A stretch of DNA of 64,000 bases from Cryobacterium sinapicolor. GTDB lineage: Bacteria; Actinomycetota; Actinomycetes; Actinomycetales; Microbacteriaceae. Made by a program: the position numbers and the translations under genes. The notes under the pieces were generated by a model. The model saw nothing but the letters and a program-made list of their open reading frames with translations. It did not search any database and was not told the DNA's origin. The stretch covers positions 1-64,000 of the forward strand of contig NZ_SOGQ01000026.1 in NCBI RefSeq assembly GCF_004403465.1, given 5' to 3'. How positions within the stretch are numbered: position 1 is the first letter of the stretch; each line of letters opens with the position of its first letter. Below are positions 1-8,725 of this stretch, in pieces.

Positions 1-82
1 AACAGACGCTGATCGCACTGCCCAGCAAGCGAGCGAAGCTGTAGGCAGGGAGTGCGGCCCGTGGTTCCAGGCCTCTGGTCCC

Positions 83-507
83 TGGTTTCGACAGGCTCAA
101 CCACCGGGGTGGGAGCCTTCGGAGGGCGGCGCACCGGGTCTCGACAGGCTCAACCACCGGGGTGGGAGCCTTCGGGTGGGTGCATCGGGTCTCGGCAGGC
201 TCGAGCACCGGGACGGGAGTCTTCGGGTGGCGGTGCACCGGGTCTCGACGGGCTCGACCACCGGGGTGGGCGGCTTCGGGTGGGTGCATCGGGTCTCGAC
301 GGGCTCGACCACCGGGGTGGGCGGCTTCGGGTGGGTGCATCGGGTCTCGACGGGCTCGACCACCGGGGTGGGCGGCTTCGGGTGGGTGCATCGGGTCTCG
401 GCGGGCTCGACCACCGGGGTGGGTCGCCGGGATTCGGCAGGCTCAACCTTCGGGGCATGGGAGCCGTGACAGATCGGGTCGCCGGGTTTCGGCGGGCTCA
501 ACCACCG
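83..507. repeat. 51-bp tandem repeat array
   Basis: Imperfect direct repeats share a core reading GGTCTCGAC-GGCTCGACCACCGG. Core copies begin at about 83, 137, 188, 241, 292, 343 and 394, with degenerate copies near 427 and 485. The four copies from 241 to 417 are almost identical with an exact 51-bp period; the spacer between cores is also repeated, so this is a satellite-like array and not a CRISPR. Both strands stay open through it only because the repeat unit is a multiple of three and GC-rich. The same core occurs as a palindrome at 15153-15200. Related dispersed elements are common in Microbacteriaceae intergenic regions (general knowledge). Confidence 0.85.
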
Positions 508-563
508 AGGGTCAGGTTGGCGGGCTCAACCGTCGACGGACGCTCGGAAGGCGAGGGCGTGGA

Positions 564-980
564 TCAGGCCACGAGGCGGGCGTGGTCCGTCGAAGGCCCG
601 GGGGTGAAGCGTGGCAGAGTGACCGCCTCGGTGGGTGAAGGTGCCGTCACGGCAGCGCGCTCCGGGGCCGCCCAGACGGTGATCGGGGCGGGAGTGAAGG
701 GGAGTGCGGTGGGCTCGGCGACGACCTCGCCGCGCAGTGCGGCGGTCTCGGTGCGGAGCACAGTGGCTAGGGACCAGGCGATCTGATTCGCCTTCAGGCC
801 GTGGAAGATCACGTCGGTGTCGTCGCTGCTGCGCGGAACCAGCGTCCACTGACCCTGGGCACCCACGAGGCGGGCGATCTGGGTGTGCAGAAGCTCGAAA
901 ACCTGCGCGTCACTGAGCTCGGGAACGTGCGGGGGAATGACCGGTGCGACCGGTTCGACGCGACGTCGTCGACCAAACAT
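564..980 (-). CDS. conserved hypothetical protein, 138 aa
   Basis: I do not recognise the family. The ATG at 980 is preceded by an AAAGGGG ribosome-binding site on the minus strand. The protein opens with a basic MFGRRRR stretch and a proline-rich segment. A mixed alpha/beta middle follows (about residues 22-90, containing LLHTQIARLVGAQGQW), and the C-terminus is rich in Pro, Thr and Ala. There is no membrane segment or signal peptide. It reads toward the tandem repeat array, which lies just past its stop and may serve as a boundary element. GC-rich third positions support coding on this strand rather than on the overlapping plus-strand reading. Confidence 0.6.
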   Translation of the reverse strand: MFGRRRRVEPVAPVIPPHVPELSDAQVFELLHTQIARLVGAQGQWTLVPRSSDDTDVIFHGLKANQIAWSLATVLRTETAALRGEVVAEPTALPFTPAPITVWAAPERAAVTAPSPTEAVTLPRFTPGPSTDHARLVA

Positions 981-1072
981 CGGGAGCCCCTTTCGGCTAA
1001 CGTTCCCATAATCTTCTCAGTCTGCCGTCCGGTGCGGCACCGCCTCTGCTGACACGCCGACGGATCGGGGAG

Positions 1073-1261
1073 TCAGCCCTCGATCCGGCGTTCGTCGGCG
1101 TCCTGGATGACGGTTCCGATGGCGACGGCTGCGCTGAGCAGCCAGCCGATCCACATCAGCGCCAGTCGCCAGTCTCGCGGACCGGTGCGCGTGGCGCTCA
1201 GAATGTTCCAACCGCCGGCGAGCACGCCGATGATTGCACTGCTGAAAATGAACTTTCGCAT
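1073..1261 (-). CDS. small two-helix membrane protein, 62 aa
   Basis: The ATG at 1261 was chosen over an upstream in-frame ATG because GGAGG lies 5 nt before it. The short product has two predicted membrane helices, about residues 3-20 (FIFSSAIIGVLAGG) and 34-53 (MWIGWLLSAAVAIG), and an acidic cytosolic tail (DADERRIEG). The central GPRDWRLALMWIGW stretch looks conserved. The function is unknown. It is divergent from the TetR gene at 1368, whose operators lie between the two genes, so co-regulation is possible but unproven. Confidence 0.65.
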   Translation of the reverse strand: MRKFIFSSAIIGVLAGGWNILSATRTGPRDWRLALMWIGWLLSAAVAIGTVIQDADERRIEG

Positions 1262-1319
1262 GAAGACCTCCGCGCCTAACGCTACCGGGAAGTTGCCCGG
1301 CTGCGCGTTACCCGACAAT

Positions 1320-1354
1320 CTGACCGATCGGACAGACTCTGACCGATCGGTCAG
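1320..1354. promoter_or_regulatory. two palindromic TetR operators and -10 box of the tetR-MMPL operon
   Basis: CTGACCGATCGGTCAG at 1339-1354 is a perfect 16-bp palindrome. A copy with one mismatch (A in place of T) sits at 1320-1335, 19 bp upstream. Immediately downstream is TAGCCT (1356-1361), then exactly 6 nt, then the GTG at 1368. The site therefore lies over the promoter of the regulator gene itself, which implies autorepression and control of the downstream exporter genes. Confidence 0.8.
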
Positions 1355-1367
1355 CTAGCCTTATCGG

Positions 1368-1985
1368 GTGACTCCCGAGCCCGTACTGCCCCAGCCCCCG
1401 CACAACCGCCAAAGCGCCAGTGTGGAACTGCGGGCGACAGCGTTGGAACAGTTCGCCTCGGTCGGTTTCGCCGGCACCTCGCTGCAGCAGATCGCCGACG
1501 CCGCCGGCTACTCCAAGTCGAGCGTGCTCTACCACTTCGCTTCCAAGGAAGCGCTCCTCGACGAGGTGCTCACTCCCGCGGTCGACCGGCTGGAGGCCAT
1601 ACTCGAACGGTTCCTCGCCACCGAGGAGAGTGCCCTCTCCCGGAGCCGGTTCGTGAACGACTTCATCGACTTCATCCTCGAATTCCGCCTTGAGCTGCAC
1701 ACCTTCATCAACCAGTCCCAGTCGCTGCGCGGCATCCCGGTGATCGACCGGGCCGGTGTTCTGATCGTGCGCCTGTCCGACACGCTCTGCCACGGCGATG
1801 CCAGCACGGAAGACCGCATCCGTTTCGGCATCGCCCTTGGCGGCGCCGCCTACACCCTGGTGGCCGGCATGACCTTCCTCGGCGAGGAGATCGCCCCGGA
1901 GGAGGAGATCCGCCCTGCGCTCCTGTCCGTCATCACCGAGTTGCTCGCCCCCGTCACCGTTCGCACCACCCCGTCCCGGAAGTAG
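1368..1985 (+). CDS. TetR/AcrR family transcriptional regulator
   Basis: 205-aa one-component repressor. The N-terminal DNA-binding domain covers about residues 20-70, with the helix-turn-helix in TSLQQIADAAGYSKSSVLYHF. The ligand-binding C-terminal half is less conserved. The GTG at 1368 has no ribosome-binding site but sits 6 nt after TAGCCT, so the transcript is probably leaderless. The MMPL gene begins 5 nt after the stop, with GGAAG lying across the stop codon, so the two are co-transcribed. The paired palindromes just upstream are the likely binding sites. The inducer is unknown; lipophilic export substrates are plausible given the neighbours. Confidence 0.88.
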   Translation: MTPEPVLPQPPHNRQSASVELRATALEQFASVGFAGTSLQQIADAAGYSKSSVLYHFASKEALLDEVLTPAVDRLEAILERFLATEESALSRSRFVNDFIDFILEFRLELHTFINQSQSLRGIPVIDRAGVLIVRLSDTLCHGDASTEDRIRFGIALGGAAYTLVAGMTFLGEEIAPEEEIRPALLSVITELLAPVTVRTTPSRK

Positions 1986-1990
1986 CACCC

Positions 1991-4891
1991 ATGGCAACCC
2001 TCCTCTATCGAATCGGCCACTTCGCCTACCGGCGCGCGGGGCTGGTGCTTGGCATCTGGGCCATCTTGCTGGTCGGGATCCTCGGCGTCGGGGTTGCCCT
2101 CGGCGGCCAGACCCAGGAGTCCTACGCGATTCCCGGCACGGAATCACAGGACACCATCGACAAGCTCGGCGCGGTGTTCCCCCAGGCGGCCGGCGCCGCG
2201 GTGCAGGTGGTCTACTCGACCCCGGACGGAGCATCCGTCACTGACGAGCCCTATCGCACGGCCATCGTCGACATGGCGGCCGAGCTCGCGGACGTCGCCG
2301 GCGTCGACTCGGTGCTCACGCCCTATGACGAATTTGCATCGGGCGCGATCTCGGAGGACTCGGAGAGCGCGTTCAGCCAGGTGCAGCTGTCCGGCCTGTC
2401 GACCGACGTCACCGAGGAAACCCTCGCCGCGGTGACCGGTACGCGGGACATCGCCGAGGCGGCCGGTCTCGAGGTCGCGTTCGGCGGCCAGGTCTTCGCG
2501 GACAACACCTTCGGCATCACCGTCTCCGAAGTGCTGGGCCTCATCTTCGCCGGCGTGGTGCTGGTGATCACCTTCGGATCGCTCGTGTCCGCCGGGATGC
2601 CGCTGTTGATGGCCCTGATCGGCGTTGGAGTCGCCATTGGCGGCATCACCGTGATCTCCGCGTTCGTGCCGGTCTCGAGCACGGCCCCCATGCTCGCCCT
2701 GATGCTCGGGCTCGCCGTCGGCATCGACTACGCGCTCTTCATCCTGTCGCGGCACCGAACACAGCTCGCCAACGGCGCCGAACCGCACGACTCGGCGGCC
2801 ACGGCCGTGGCCACCGCCGGCAGTGCCGTCGTCTTCGCCGGGATCACAGTGATCATCGCCCTGCTCGGGCTGCTCGTGGTGGGAATCCCGTTCCTCAGCG
2901 TGATGGGGCTGGGCGCGGCCTTCGCCGTGCTGATCTCGATCTTCGTGGCGGTCACGCTCCTCCCCGCCGTACTCGGCCTCGCCAAGGGACGTCTCACCCC
3001 GAAGACCGAAAGCCGCGCGCACCGCCGGGCCACCCGGCCCGACACCGGCCGGCCCACCCTGGGCCACCGCTGGGTGAACCTCGTGCTCAAGGCGCCCGTC
3101 GTGGCCGTGCTCCTCGTCGTCGGCGTGCTCGGCACGCTGGCGGTCCCGGCGCTCAGCCTCGACCTCAACCTGCCCGACGGGGCGTCCGAACCGGAAGGTT
3201 CGACGCAGCGCGAGGCGTTCACCATGCTCGAGGAGGGTTTCGGGCCCGGCTACAACGGACCACTGATCGTCGTCGTCGACATTACCCAGACGACGGACAT
3301 CTTCGGTGACCTGGATACCATCGGCGCGGCCCTCCGCACCCTGCCCGACGTCGCCTTCGTCGGCAAGGGGACCCCGAACCCGACCGTCGACACCGCCATC
3401 ATCCAGGTCATGCCCGACAGCGCACCGAACGCGCCTGAGACCAAGGCGCTCGTGCAGGCCATCCGTGATCTCGCCCCCTCGATCGACAACGACCTGGGCA
3501 CGCCCATCGCCGTGACCGGCGCGACCGCCGTGGGGATCGACATCTCCAACCGCCTCAGCAACGCGCTCGTGCCGTTCGCCCTGATCGTGGTGGGGCTCTC
3601 GATCATCCTGCTGACCATGGTGTTCCGCTCGATCTTCGTGCCGATCAAGGCGGCACTCGGATTCCTCCTGTCGGTGGCCGCGTCGATCGGCGCGACCGTG
3701 GCGATCTTCCAGTGGGGCTGGTTCTCCGAGTTGCTCGGGGTGGAGACCCCCGGGCCGATCCTGAGCTTCCTGCCCATCCTGCTGATGGCCGTGCTCTTCG
3801 GCTTGGCCATGGACTACGAGGTGTTCCTCGTCTCCGGCATGCGGGAGGAGTTCGTGAAAACCGGCCTGGCCCGTGAATCCATCGTGCACGGGTTCTCCCA
3901 CGCCGCCCGGGTGGTCACGGCCGCCGCCCTGATCATGTTCTTCGTCTTCTTCGCGTTTGTGCCCGAGGGCACAGGGGCGATCAAGGGCATCGCCTTCGCA
4001 CTGGCCGTCGGAGTCTTCCTCGACGCGTTCCTGGTGCGGATGACGCTGGTCCCGGCCGCGATGGCCCTCGCCGGCGACGCCGCCTGGTGGCTGCCGCGCT
4101 GGCTCTCCCGCATCCTTCCCAACGTCGACATCGAGGGTGAGGGTCTGCGTCAGCACCTGGCCGACAAAGAGTGGGCCACCAGCCAAACGCACGCCATCAC
4201 CGCCGAGGGGGCCGTCTTCGGACTGCCGGAGAGCCCCTTCGGGCCGCTGAACCTCGCCATCGACGCCGGCACGGTGGTGGTACTGACCGGTTCCGCCACA
4301 CATCGCCGCGTCGTCGCCGCAACGCTCGCCGGCCGGCTCGACCCGGTGTTCGGCCGCATCCAGGTCACGGGTTCCCCGTTGCCGTCCGAGCGCAGCCGCG
4401 CCCTCCGCGCGGTGGCACTCGCCGACGTGGGCGACAGCCGCGATAACGGGCTCACCGTGGGGGAGTTGCTGGCCGAACGGCTGGACCTGGCGCATCCGTG
4501 GTACCGCGCCGCGTCGCGACGCTCCCAGCTCGCCGACTGGCTCACACGACTCAACGGCGCACTCGGCACCACGTCGAGCGGTCGTGCCTCCGGCCCGATC
4601 GTCGCCGGCACGACCGTGTCGTCACTCTCGGCCCTGGGCCGCGCCACGGTGCTCGTGGCGGCGGCGCTCACCGAGACTCCGGGAGTCGTCATCGTGGACC
4701 TGGGCGAGGGGCTGCCGGTCGACCCGGCGGGACGCGATCTCGTGCAGGTGCTGGCGACCCTCGCTCCGGCGTCGACCACCCTGATCCTCGGTGCCGCCTC
4801 CTTCTCCGAGGCCACCCCGGTCTACCGTGGCGCCCGCCCGCTGCAGACTCTCGACCTTGATTCCCTTGACCGAAAGGCACTGAAGCGATGA
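1991..4891 (+). CDS. MMPL-family RND transporter with a decayed ABC-ATPase-like C-terminal domain
   Basis: 966 aa. Residues 1 to about 700 form a standard MMPL/SSD-type transporter: a first helix near residues 15-37, a periplasmic loop, a helix bundle about 175-330, a second large loop and a second bundle about 510-690. It probably exports lipidic or amphiphilic compounds. Residues about 735-966 are extra. They follow the order of an ABC nucleotide-binding domain: VVVLTGSATHRR where Walker A belongs (762-773, no GKS/T), SSLSALGRATVL in the signature position (877-888) and VVIVDLGEG in the Walker B position (899-907, no catalytic Glu after Asp903). ATP hydrolysis is therefore unlikely. The stop overlaps the next start (ATGA, 4888-4891), indicating translational coupling to the YhgE/Pip protein. 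Confidence 0.87.
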   Translation: MATLLYRIGHFAYRRAGLVLGIWAILLVGILGVGVALGGQTQESYAIPGTESQDTIDKLGAVFPQAAGAAVQVVYSTPDGASVTDEPYRTAIVDMAAELADVAGVDSVLTPYDEFASGAISEDSESAFSQVQLSGLSTDVTEETLAAVTGTRDIAEAAGLEVAFGGQVFADNTFGITVSEVLGLIFAGVVLVITFGSLVSAGMPLLMALIGVGVAIGGITVISAFVPVSSTAPMLALMLGLAVGIDYALFILSRHRTQLANGAEPHDSAATAVATAGSAVVFAGITVIIALLGLLVVGIPFLSVMGLGAAFAVLISIFVAVTLLPAVLGLAKGRLTPKTESRAHRRATRPDTGRPTLGHRWVNLVLKAPVVAVLLVVGVLGTLAVPALSLDLNLPDGASEPEGSTQREAFTMLEEGFGPGYNGPLIVVVDITQTTDIFGDLDTIGAALRTLPDVAFVGKGTPNPTVDTAIIQVMPDSAPNAPETKALVQAIRDLAPSIDNDLGTPIAVTGATAVGIDISNRLSNALVPFALIVVGLSIILLTMVFRSIFVPIKAALGFLLSVAASIGATVAIFQWGWFSELLGVETPGPILSFLPILLMAVLFGLAMDYEVFLVSGMREEFVKTGLARESIVHGFSHAARVVTAAALIMFFVFFAFVPEGTGAIKGIAFALAVGVFLDAFLVRMTLVPAAMALAGDAAWWLPRWLSRILPNVDIEGEGLRQHLADKEWATSQTHAITAEGAVFGLPESPFGPLNLAIDAGTVVVLTGSATHRRVVAATLAGRLDPVFGRIQVTGSPLPSERSRALRAVALADVGDSRDNGLTVGELLAERLDLAHPWYRAASRRSQLADWLTRLNGALGTTSSGRASGPIVAGTTVSSLSALGRATVLVAAALTETPGVVIVDLGEGLPVDPAGRDLVQVLATLAPASTTLILGAASFSEATPVYRGARPLQTLDLDSLDRKALKR

Positions 4892-6804
4892 GCACCAGGC
4901 TTGAGAAACTGTTCAGCCGCACGCCCGGGCAACGCCGAGGGGCTTTCGGGGCCCTGCTGGCGGGCCTGATCGTGGTGCCGCTCGCCGTGGCCGGCCTCTT
5001 CGCCGCGGCCCTTGCCACCGCCGACCAGCGCGTGGACACGCTGCCGGCGATCGTCGTCAACAACGACGAGATTGTCACCTCCACCCTGCCCGACGGCACT
5101 GAGCAGCCGGTGCTCGCCGGCCGCATGCTGGTGACCGAACTCACCAAGCCGTCCGGCGACGGGTCCAACGCCACCGGATTCGCCTGGACCATCTCCAACT
5201 CCACGGATGCCGCGGCCGCCCTGGCTTCCGGTGACGCCTACGCGGTGCTCACGATCCCGGAGGACTTCTCGGCGTCGGTGACCTCGCTGGGCGGGGCGAC
5301 TCCCACTCAGGCCGACCTCGGCATCCGTACCGATGACGCGCACTCGTTCCTGGCCGGATCGGTGGCCCAATCGGTGGGCACCGCCATGTCGGGCGTCTTC
5401 GGTCGCGAGATCACCTCGCAGTACCTGAACGGGCTCTACACGAACCTGGCGGTGCTGGGCGAGTCCCTGACCCAGGCGGCGGATGGCGCCGCGCAGGTTT
5501 CGACCGGGGTCACCGGGGTGGCCACCGGCCTCGAGTCGCTGGCCGGCGGAACGGCCGCCGCGGCATCCGGCGCCTCGTCGGCCGCGACCGGCGCCGCATC
5601 CTTCTCCTCCGGCGTGACCGAGTACACCCAGGGCGTCACCGGACTGAGCGACGGCCTGACCCGGCTTCAAGCGGGCGCGGCCGGACTGGCCCCGCTTGCG
5701 ACCGGCCTGCCGGCCTACGCGGCCGGGGTGCAGGACAGCGCCGACGGATTTCGGCAGCTGAACGCCCTCATGCAGAGCGACTCGCGGGTCGCCGACTACG
5801 CGCCGGCCCTGCAGCAGCTCCAGGGTGGACTCGACGCCCTTGCAGCGCAGAGCCCCGGCATCGGCCAGGCTGGGCCCGGCATCGAGGGTGTGCTCGGTGG
5901 TCTCTCCCAAAGCGCCGACGGTGCGAGCCAACTCGCCGCCGGGGGCGGCGACCTGCGCGGCGGCGCCAGTGACCTCGCCGCCGGGGTCGCCGGCGTCTCC
6001 ACCGGCCTCTCGCAGCTGGCCACCGGCACAACGGATGCCGCCGCGGGCGCGCGCCTGCTCGAATCGGGAGCGGCCGAACTCGCCGGGGGACTGCAGGAAG
6101 GCGCGGACAGTGCGGCCCCGCTCACCGATACCGACCCGGAGGCGACCGCCGCGGTCGTTTCCGAACCGGTCGGCATCACCGTGGAGCGTGACAACGCCTT
6201 CGCGTCGATCGGCCCGGTCATCGGCATGGTCTTCGTGCCGATCGGCCTGTGGATCGGCGCCCTGGCCATCTTCCTGGTGATGAAGCCGCTATCCGCGATC
6301 GCGCTGGCGTCGACCGCGTCGACCGGCGGCCTCGTGGTCCGCAGCCTCGGCCGCGCGTTCGGCATCGCCGCGGCGCAGGCCGTGGTCGTAGTGCTGCTGC
6401 TGCACAGCACGCTCGGCGTCTCGTGGTCGATTCTGCCGTCGACCCTGGCCTTCGCGGTGTTCCTCGCGTTTGTGTTCGCGGCCCTGCACCACTTCCTCAC
6501 GGCGGCCTTCGGCCGGGTCGGGATCGTGGTCTCCCTGGTGCTGCTCGCGTTGCAGCTCACCGCGGTGGGCGGGCTCTACCCCATCGAGCTGGTGTCCGCA
6601 CCGTTCCAGATGATCAGCCCGTTCCTGCCGCTGACCTGGGCGGTGCAGGGGATGCAGGCCATCGTCTCCGGGGGAGGCACCAGCGCCGGCGGGCCGGCGG
6701 CCATCCTGGTGATCTTCGCCGTGGTGAGCGTTCTGGCCTCATATGGGACCGTCGCCAGCCGGCGCGGCGCCCGGTCGTTCGGGCTGGCGCAGGCTCGCAG
6801 CTGA
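4888..6804 (+). CDS. YhgE/Pip-family ABC-2-like membrane protein
   Basis: 638 aa. A first membrane segment lies near residues 27-47. A long extracytoplasmic region follows, very rich in Gly, Ala, Ser and Thr heptad-like repeats (about 190-420, e.g. LATGTTDAAAGARLLESG). The C-terminus has about five helices (about 425-625) resembling ABC-2-type permeases. This is the YhgE/Pip (phage infection protein) layout. Members lie beside MMPL and TetR genes in many actinobacteria and are thought to help export of lipids or virulence factors; the exact function is unknown. It overlaps the MMPL gene by 4 nt. The dead ATPase-like tail of the MMPL protein would be a natural docking partner (inference). Confidence 0.85.
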   Translation: MSTRLEKLFSRTPGQRRGAFGALLAGLIVVPLAVAGLFAAALATADQRVDTLPAIVVNNDEIVTSTLPDGTEQPVLAGRMLVTELTKPSGDGSNATGFAWTISNSTDAAAALASGDAYAVLTIPEDFSASVTSLGGATPTQADLGIRTDDAHSFLAGSVAQSVGTAMSGVFGREITSQYLNGLYTNLAVLGESLTQAADGAAQVSTGVTGVATGLESLAGGTAAAASGASSAATGAASFSSGVTEYTQGVTGLSDGLTRLQAGAAGLAPLATGLPAYAAGVQDSADGFRQLNALMQSDSRVADYAPALQQLQGGLDALAAQSPGIGQAGPGIEGVLGGLSQSADGASQLAAGGGDLRGGASDLAAGVAGVSTGLSQLATGTTDAAAGARLLESGAAELAGGLQEGADSAAPLTDTDPEATAAVVSEPVGITVERDNAFASIGPVIGMVFVPIGLWIGALAIFLVMKPLSAIALASTASTGGLVVRSLGRAFGIAAAQAVVVVLLLHSTLGVSWSILPSTLAFAVFLAFVFAALHHFLTAAFGRVGIVVSLVLLALQLTAVGGLYPIELVSAPFQMISPFLPLTWAVQGMQAIVSGGGTSAGGPAAILVIFAVVSVLASYGTVASRRGARSFGLAQARS

Positions 6805-7138
6805 CGCGGACGCGACCGGAACGAACCCGCCCCGACCGCATTCGACGGGGATCGTGTCTCTCCTGAAATAACCGTGGGTGAGGCGCGGCCGGGCTCGCTT
6901 CTGGGGCCAACTCAGGACATCCGCCGCCCGGGTCGCCCGGCTGCCGCGGAGCAGTGCGGAACCAGTGCGGATTCCCGGCGCGGCCCGGCTGGATCTCCTG
7001 AGTTAGCCACGACACCCGCTGGACTCGCGGCAGCGATTCCGCGGATCGGGCATCCACCACGCCCTCCGCTCGGCCCCGCGACGAACCGGGTCAGTGGCGA
7101 ACCGGGTCAGGGGCGAACCGGGTCAGGGGCGCACCGGG
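6805..7138. other. intergenic gap between convergent operons, with 16-bp tandem repeats
   Basis: No gene is supported here. From 7081 to 7144 there are four head-to-tail copies of a 16-bp unit (consensus GCGAACCGGGTCAGGG; units at 7081, 7097, 7113 and 7129), running into the last codons of pspA. A short stretch near 6838-6862 (ATTCGACGGGGATCGTGTC) resembles the arms of the hairpin at 31939-32027. Confidence 0.7.
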
Positions 7139-7915
7139 TCAGGGGGTGGTCGGGGCCTGGCCGATGCTCAGCCAGGCGTCGGTTCCGCCGCGAGCGCGAG
7201 CGCCGTGGCCCTGGTCGGCGGCGCGGGCGCTCTTCATCGCCTGAAGCTGGCGGTCGACATCCGCTCTGGTCGCACCATCCGACAGCTGCCGCTCGAGGTC
7301 CGCGTCGGGCGCGGCCGTGACGTCGCTCAGGGCGCCGCTGGACAGCAGCTCGTCGGTGGCGGCGGCCCGTGCCTGCATCTGGGCGACCCGGTCCTTCGCC
7401 CGGTCGAGGTCGGTGCCGACCGTGCCCATCTGCGAGCCGATACCCGCTGCGGCTTCGTTCGCCTTGACCCGAGCCTCGGAGGCGGCGTAGGTGGCCTTGA
7501 TCGTCTCCTTCTCGGTGCGGAAGGCCGCGATCCGCTCGGCGAGGCGCCGCTCGTTGTCCTGCAGCTGCGCCTGCTGTTGCGCCAACGCGAGGTACTGGTT
7601 GCGGATCGCGGCGACCTGACCCTCCAGGAGTGAGCGGCGTTCCAAGGCCGTGCGGGCCAGGTCCTCCCTGCCCTGGTTCAGAGCCTCCTGGGCCTGGTCG
7701 GCGAGGCGCTGGTAACGACCGCCCATTTCCTGGCCCTGCAGCTCGATCCGCTTCTTTGCCGTCGCGACCTCGGCCAGCCCCAGCCGAACCTGCTGGAGCA
7801 TCTTCACCTGCTGCTCATAGCTGTCGTCGAGGGCCTCGCGGGGGTCCTCCAGCTGAGTCAGCGCGCGGTTGGACTTGCTGCGAAGGATGACGCGCAGGCG
7901 CGAACTGAAACTCAT
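7139..7915 (-). CDS. pspA: PspA/IM30 (ESCRT-III-like) membrane stress protein
   Basis: 258 aa, about the usual PspA length plus a short tail. The N-terminus (FSSRLRVILRSKSNRALTQLEDPREALDDSYEQQ) matches the family's amphipathic helix and first hairpin. Long coiled coil covers about residues 25-215, with Gln, Glu, Arg and Ala heptads. The protein binds the cytoplasmic face of stressed membranes and polymerises. The ATG at 7915 overlaps the stop of the upstream membrane-protein gene by 4 nt, so both are translated together. The last residues run into a 16-bp tandem repeat, which may have altered the natural C-terminus. Confidence 0.9.
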   Translation of the reverse strand: MSFSSRLRVILRSKSNRALTQLEDPREALDDSYEQQVKMLQQVRLGLAEVATAKKRIELQGQEMGGRYQRLADQAQEALNQGREDLARTALERRSLLEGQVAAIRNQYLALAQQQAQLQDNERRLAERIAAFRTEKETIKATYAASEARVKANEAAAGIGSQMGTVGTDLDRAKDRVAQMQARAAATDELLSSGALSDVTAAPDADLERQLSDGATRADVDRQLQAMKSARAADQGHGARARGGTDAWLSIGQAPTTP

Positions 7916-8574
7916 GATTCATTCTTTCTGCCGAGACGATCCATGGACATCGGTCGACGCGGAATGGTCAACCCGTCGGGCCGGTTGCGGTCGCCGTTGC
8001 GGTCGCCGCTGAGGGGGTCGCCGTTGAGACCGCGCAACTCATCGACGCCGGCTCTGAGTGCGGCCACCTCCTGGTCGACGTCTGTGTGCAGCGTGGTGAG
8101 GGAATCATCGGTGAGGTCCCCGAGACCGGTGGCGACGGTGGAACGTAGTCGGCGCACCAGACCGGCCACCTGGTCGACGCGGCGGCGGGCCACCGACAGC
8201 TCCTCGGCGAGCACGGCGCGATCGGTTTCGCTGGTCAGCAGCCGCAACTGGGATTGCAGCGTCACGCCTTCACCGGCAATGCGCCGGAAGAGTCGCGGAA
8301 GTTCACCGAGCGGGCCCTGACTGCTCCGGGCCAGCCCGACGGCCGCCTGCCCGCTATCGAGGGATTCCTGCAGTCGCAACTGCAGCTTCAGAACCTCGTG
8401 TTGCGGGCCCCAGCTGAGGCGGGTGCGAGAACGCAGCACCGCTCCGGACAGCGCCCGGCTGCGGCGAATGCGCTTGTACAGCGTTCGCACCAGAACGAAG
8501 AATGAGACGAAGACAACGAGGCTGATGGTCGCGAAGACGATCAGCACCCAGCTCAACAGAAAACTCAGGTCCAT
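7912..8574 (-). CDS. membrane-anchored coiled-coil protein upstream of pspA
   Basis: 220 aa from the ATG at 8574, chosen over an upstream ATG because AAAGGCGGA precedes it and the protein then begins directly with a membrane helix (about residues 3-30, FLLSWVLIVFATISLVVFVS). A basic patch follows, then about 150 residues of predicted coiled coil. The C-terminus is rich in Asn, Arg and Asp (GDRNGDRNRPDG, from a short internal DNA repeat near 7977-8010). It is coupled to pspA by a 4-nt overlap. An anchor or partner for PspA is a reasonable guess; the family is not otherwise known to me. Confidence 0.7.
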   Translation of the reverse strand: MDLSFLLSWVLIVFATISLVVFVSFFVLVRTLYKRIRRSRALSGAVLRSRTRLSWGPQHEVLKLQLRLQESLDSGQAAVGLARSSQGPLGELPRLFRRIAGEGVTLQSQLRLLTSETDRAVLAEELSVARRRVDQVAGLVRRLRSTVATGLGDLTDDSLTTLHTDVDQEVAALRAGVDELRGLNGDPLSGDRNGDRNRPDGLTIPRRPMSMDRLGRKNES

Positions 8575-8725
8575 GGGTCCGCCTTTGATCGAACAAGAAT
8601 CGGGGAGTCGCGTCACAAGACGACACGATCCAACGGCCAAAATACGCTCGTTACCTTTGAGTTGTCACCATGCCGCGCCGGAGGTGACCGAAAGGCCCGC
8701 CCGGCAAGCCTTTCCGACCCGCTGG

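Noticed and set aside
83-507. CRISPR-like array or repeat-protein gene in the 51-bp repeats
   Set aside because: Spacers between cores are themselves identical and no cas genes are present. Long open frames on both strands are explained by a GC-rich repeat unit divisible by three.
2144-4495. 783-codon open frame on the minus strand opposite the MMPL gene
   Set aside because: It is the antisense shadow of strongly biased third positions; composition is His/Asp/Gly/Arg-rich with no family signal.
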